A stretch of DNA of 64,000 nt from Calothrix sp. PCC 6303 (lineage in GTDB: Bacteria; Cyanobacteriota; Cyanobacteriia; Cyanobacteriales; Nostocaceae), in assembly GCF_000317435.1 (NCBI RefSeq), contig NC_019751.1, positions 5,022,001 to 5,086,000 of the forward strand, given 5' to 3'. The position numbers and the translations under genes are program-made. Within the stretch, counting starts at the first letter, position 1. Each line of letters starts with the position of its first letter. Positions 62,523-64,000 of the stretch are shown here, piece by piece. Under the pieces are notes generated by a model, which was not told where the DNA came from, ran no database searches, and saw only the letters and a list, made by a program, of their open reading frames with translations.

Positions 62523-62855
62523 CTATTGGTCTAAGTCTAAACCATTCTGTTCGGCATAGCGCTCCATAAAACGCATAAAACGATCCCATTCTTCAACAGA
62601 CTTCATGATATGTAATGCTTCAAGAGCGTCAGCCTTCCCATTCACAAATTTGCCCTTAACCTCGCGGGTGACAATTTCACCCTCCTCATCAATCATGTAC
62701 ATCCCGGTAATTTCTTCGGTACTGGTAGCATCTAATGCTCTAGGATTTTGAAAAAAGAACGTAGCTGTGCCACTTTCACCAGAACGCGATCGCGTTAAGC
62801 GGACATCGGGAATAACTTCTTCTGTAATACCTTTGGAAAATTGAATCTCAGCCAT
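62523..62855 (-). CDS. psb28: Photosystem II assembly protein Psb28
   Basis: A 110-residue extrinsic protein that binds photosystem II assembly intermediates near CP47 on the cytoplasmic side. The family sequence is clear: [48 protein letters not shown] and [20 protein letters not shown] 62855 is the standard start; an upstream in-frame TTG adds only three residues. It is probably co-transcribed with moaB, though the functions are unrelated. Confidence 0.96.
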   Translation of the reverse strand: MAEIQFSKGITEEVIPDVRLTRSRSGESGTATFFFQNPRALDATSTEEITGMYMIDEEGEIVTREVKGKFVNGKADALEALHIMKSVEEWDRFMRFMERYAEQNGLDLDQ

Positions 62856-63051
62856 GACGCGCAAATTTAAAGTTTTATGATCTTTAACTTAATATTTTCT
62901 CATCATTTGACACCTACTCAATACCCATGGATGAGTGTTTTAGAAAAGGATACATTTTCAATATTGCACAACCAGTTAGTATTTGTGATATTTTTGTTTA
63001 GTTGCGAGCCAAAAACTACATAATTGATCACAGTCGTAATAATGAACCGAA

Positions 63052-63513
63052 ATGCTGGTACAGTTCCGCGAGATAAATCCCTTCGATGTCTGGATTTGGC
63101 TAAGATTTAGTAACGTTCCTTCACAACGGGAAAAACAGTTCGTTGAGGAAGCTTTTGACTCTTGGTTTTACCTGGGTAAGTTGGGTGCTTTTAATGCCGA
63201 AAACTTGCAGGTACAGGATACAGGGCTAGAACTTAGTTACATGGACTATTATCAACAAGGGTATCAGCAGAGTCTCAAAGCTTTGATGCATAATATGGGA
63301 AGATTTGAGTATGAGGGAGAATGGGCTAGATGCTGGTTTGACCTTGGAACCTCGGATGCGATCGCGCTTGACGTTTTAATCAATGCTTTAACCCAATTAA
63401 GTCAAGAATACGTCACCATCGAAGAATTAATTATTGGTGGTGAAAACTCAGATTGGTCAATTGAAGATAGCGACAGCCGTCCAGAATCCATATACGATAA
63501 TTACGACAATTAA
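63052..63513 (+). CDS. DUF3531 family protein
   Basis: A 153-residue soluble protein of the DUF3531 family, found in cyanobacteria and plastids. Core sequence: REINPFDVWIWLRFSNVPS, the acidic/aromatic SYMDYYQQGYQQSLKALMHNMGRFEYEGEWARCWFDLGTSDAIALDVLINAL. The C terminus is strongly acidic (SDWSIEDSDSRPESIYDNYDN). Function unknown; conservation in photosynthetic organisms points to a photosynthesis or chloroplast-related role, which is inference. Confidence 0.88.
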   Translation: MLVQFREINPFDVWIWLRFSNVPSQREKQFVEEAFDSWFYLGKLGAFNAENLQVQDTGLELSYMDYYQQGYQQSLKALMHNMGRFEYEGEWARCWFDLGTSDAIALDVLINALTQLSQEYVTIEELIIGGENSDWSIEDSDSRPESIYDNYDN

Positions 63514-63815
63514 AACTCCTCCATCACGAAAAGTACAGTTTTGTCATTGCGTAGACATGCAGCAGTTTTCCGGAGGATGGTAAATCCCCAAGTTTAAGTA
63601 GGTTGTGGGAAGTGAGTAGGGAATAGTGAGTAGTGAGTAGTTTTAAGGGTTTAAGGTAAATTTATACTCTGCTACATAGCGGAAACTTTTTTGGAGGCGG
63701 AAGCCGCCAAAAATAGTTTTTAAGAAGTTGTGTTTATTTCTAACCATCTACTTAGCTACACCTACCCACACGAGAAGACTTTTTGAGAAAATCCTAACTA
63801 ATAATTAATTATCAA
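63514..63815. repeat. Gap with heptamer array and a GC hairpin
   Basis: Four heptamers, GTGAGTA, GGGAATA, GTGAGTA, GTGAGTA, run from 63612 to 63639. A GGCGG-AAG-CCGCC hairpin (63696-63708) with A/T flanks may end the DUF3531 transcript. No gene seen. Confidence 0.6.
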
Positions 63816-64000
63816 ATGCATAAAGAAGGCGAAATTCGGGTTGTAGTTTTAGGAATAATCCGTGATGGAGATAGAATTTTTGTCTCCAAAGGATACGATC
63901 CAGTTAAAGAAACCACCTTTTATCGTGCCATGGGTGGCGGTGTAGACTTTGGTGAAACTAGCTTAATAGCTTTAGAGCGGGAATTTCAAGAAGAAATTCA
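63816..64000 (+). CDS. NUDIX hydrolase, N-terminal part
   Basis: The frame starts at ATG 63816 and runs off the right edge after 61 codons. It reads MHKEGEIRVVVLGIIRDGDR and then reaches the NUDIX box GGGVDFGETSLIALEREFQEE, with the metal-binding Glu residues of the REXXEE core present. NUDIX enzymes cleave nucleoside diphosphates linked to another group; the specificity cannot be told. No strong ribosome binding site was seen. Confidence 0.85.
   Translation, partial: MHKEGEIRVVVLGIIRDGDRIFVSKGYDPVKETTFYRAMGGGVDFGETSLIALEREFQEEI

Overview
The window looks like chromosomal DNA of a filamentous, probably heterocyst-forming (Nostocales-type) cyanobacterium. Seen directly: many GCGATCGC (HIP1) octamers (for example 2069-2076, 5591-5598, 25013-25020), heptanucleotide tandem repeats in intergenic DNA, and cyanobacterial marker genes (psb28, a high-light-inducible protein, CP12, DUF3531, a ClpS-DUF2103 pair). 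No rRNA, tRNA, CRISPR array or intact insertion sequence was recognised.

Layout. 1-4.7 kb: end of a sugar ABC permease, a pentapeptide-repeat protein, two small orphan proteins and a secreted cupredoxin-like lipoprotein, with wide AT-rich gaps. 4.7-8.4 kb: minus-strand pirin, lpdA and ald. 8.7-12.3 kb: a 56-residue Hli protein, a small membrane protein, a seven-bladed WD40 protein, a YdeI-like protein, a nuclease-fold protein and a membrane protein. 12.5-19.1 kb: the respiratory aa3 oxidase island, ctaC-ctaD-ctaE on minus and divergent ctaA and ctaB (haem A synthesis) on plus. 19-31 kb: housekeeping and hydrolytic genes (intracellular subtilase, exported FAD oxidoreductase, clpS, alpha/beta hydrolase, leuA, NYN nuclease).

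31-38.5 kb is the most unusual part. A CHASE2-Ser/Thr kinase, two tandemly duplicated exported FecR-domain proteins and an outer-membrane beta-barrel protein sit together. The two FecR proteins are almost identical over about 240 residues, then carry unrelated repeat tails (25 x PPVEVK; 11 x a 15-residue Gly/Asn/Ser unit), yet end in the same LPST tetrapeptide. A sensing and cell-envelope module is a reasonable inference, not proven.

38.5-47.1 kb: a possible HigA-like remnant, a dihaem cytochrome c, secA, and a large TPR-CHAT protein gene that carries an internal palindromic repeat insertion and a frameshift just after its catalytic Cys. 47.3-64 kb: LMW phosphatase, aqpZ, HAD phosphatase, CP12, a methyltransferase-HIT fusion lacking the usual nucleophilic His, a PiT phosphate transporter, MoxR, ribF, an MBL hydrolase, surE, pheS, a short RecQ helicase, moaB, psb28, a DUF3531 protein and the start of a NUDIX hydrolase.

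Intergenic DNA is rich in dispersed palindromic repeats. Two families also appear inside reading frames: one encodes the lipobox of the lipoprotein at 3538 and one lies inside the CHAT gene.
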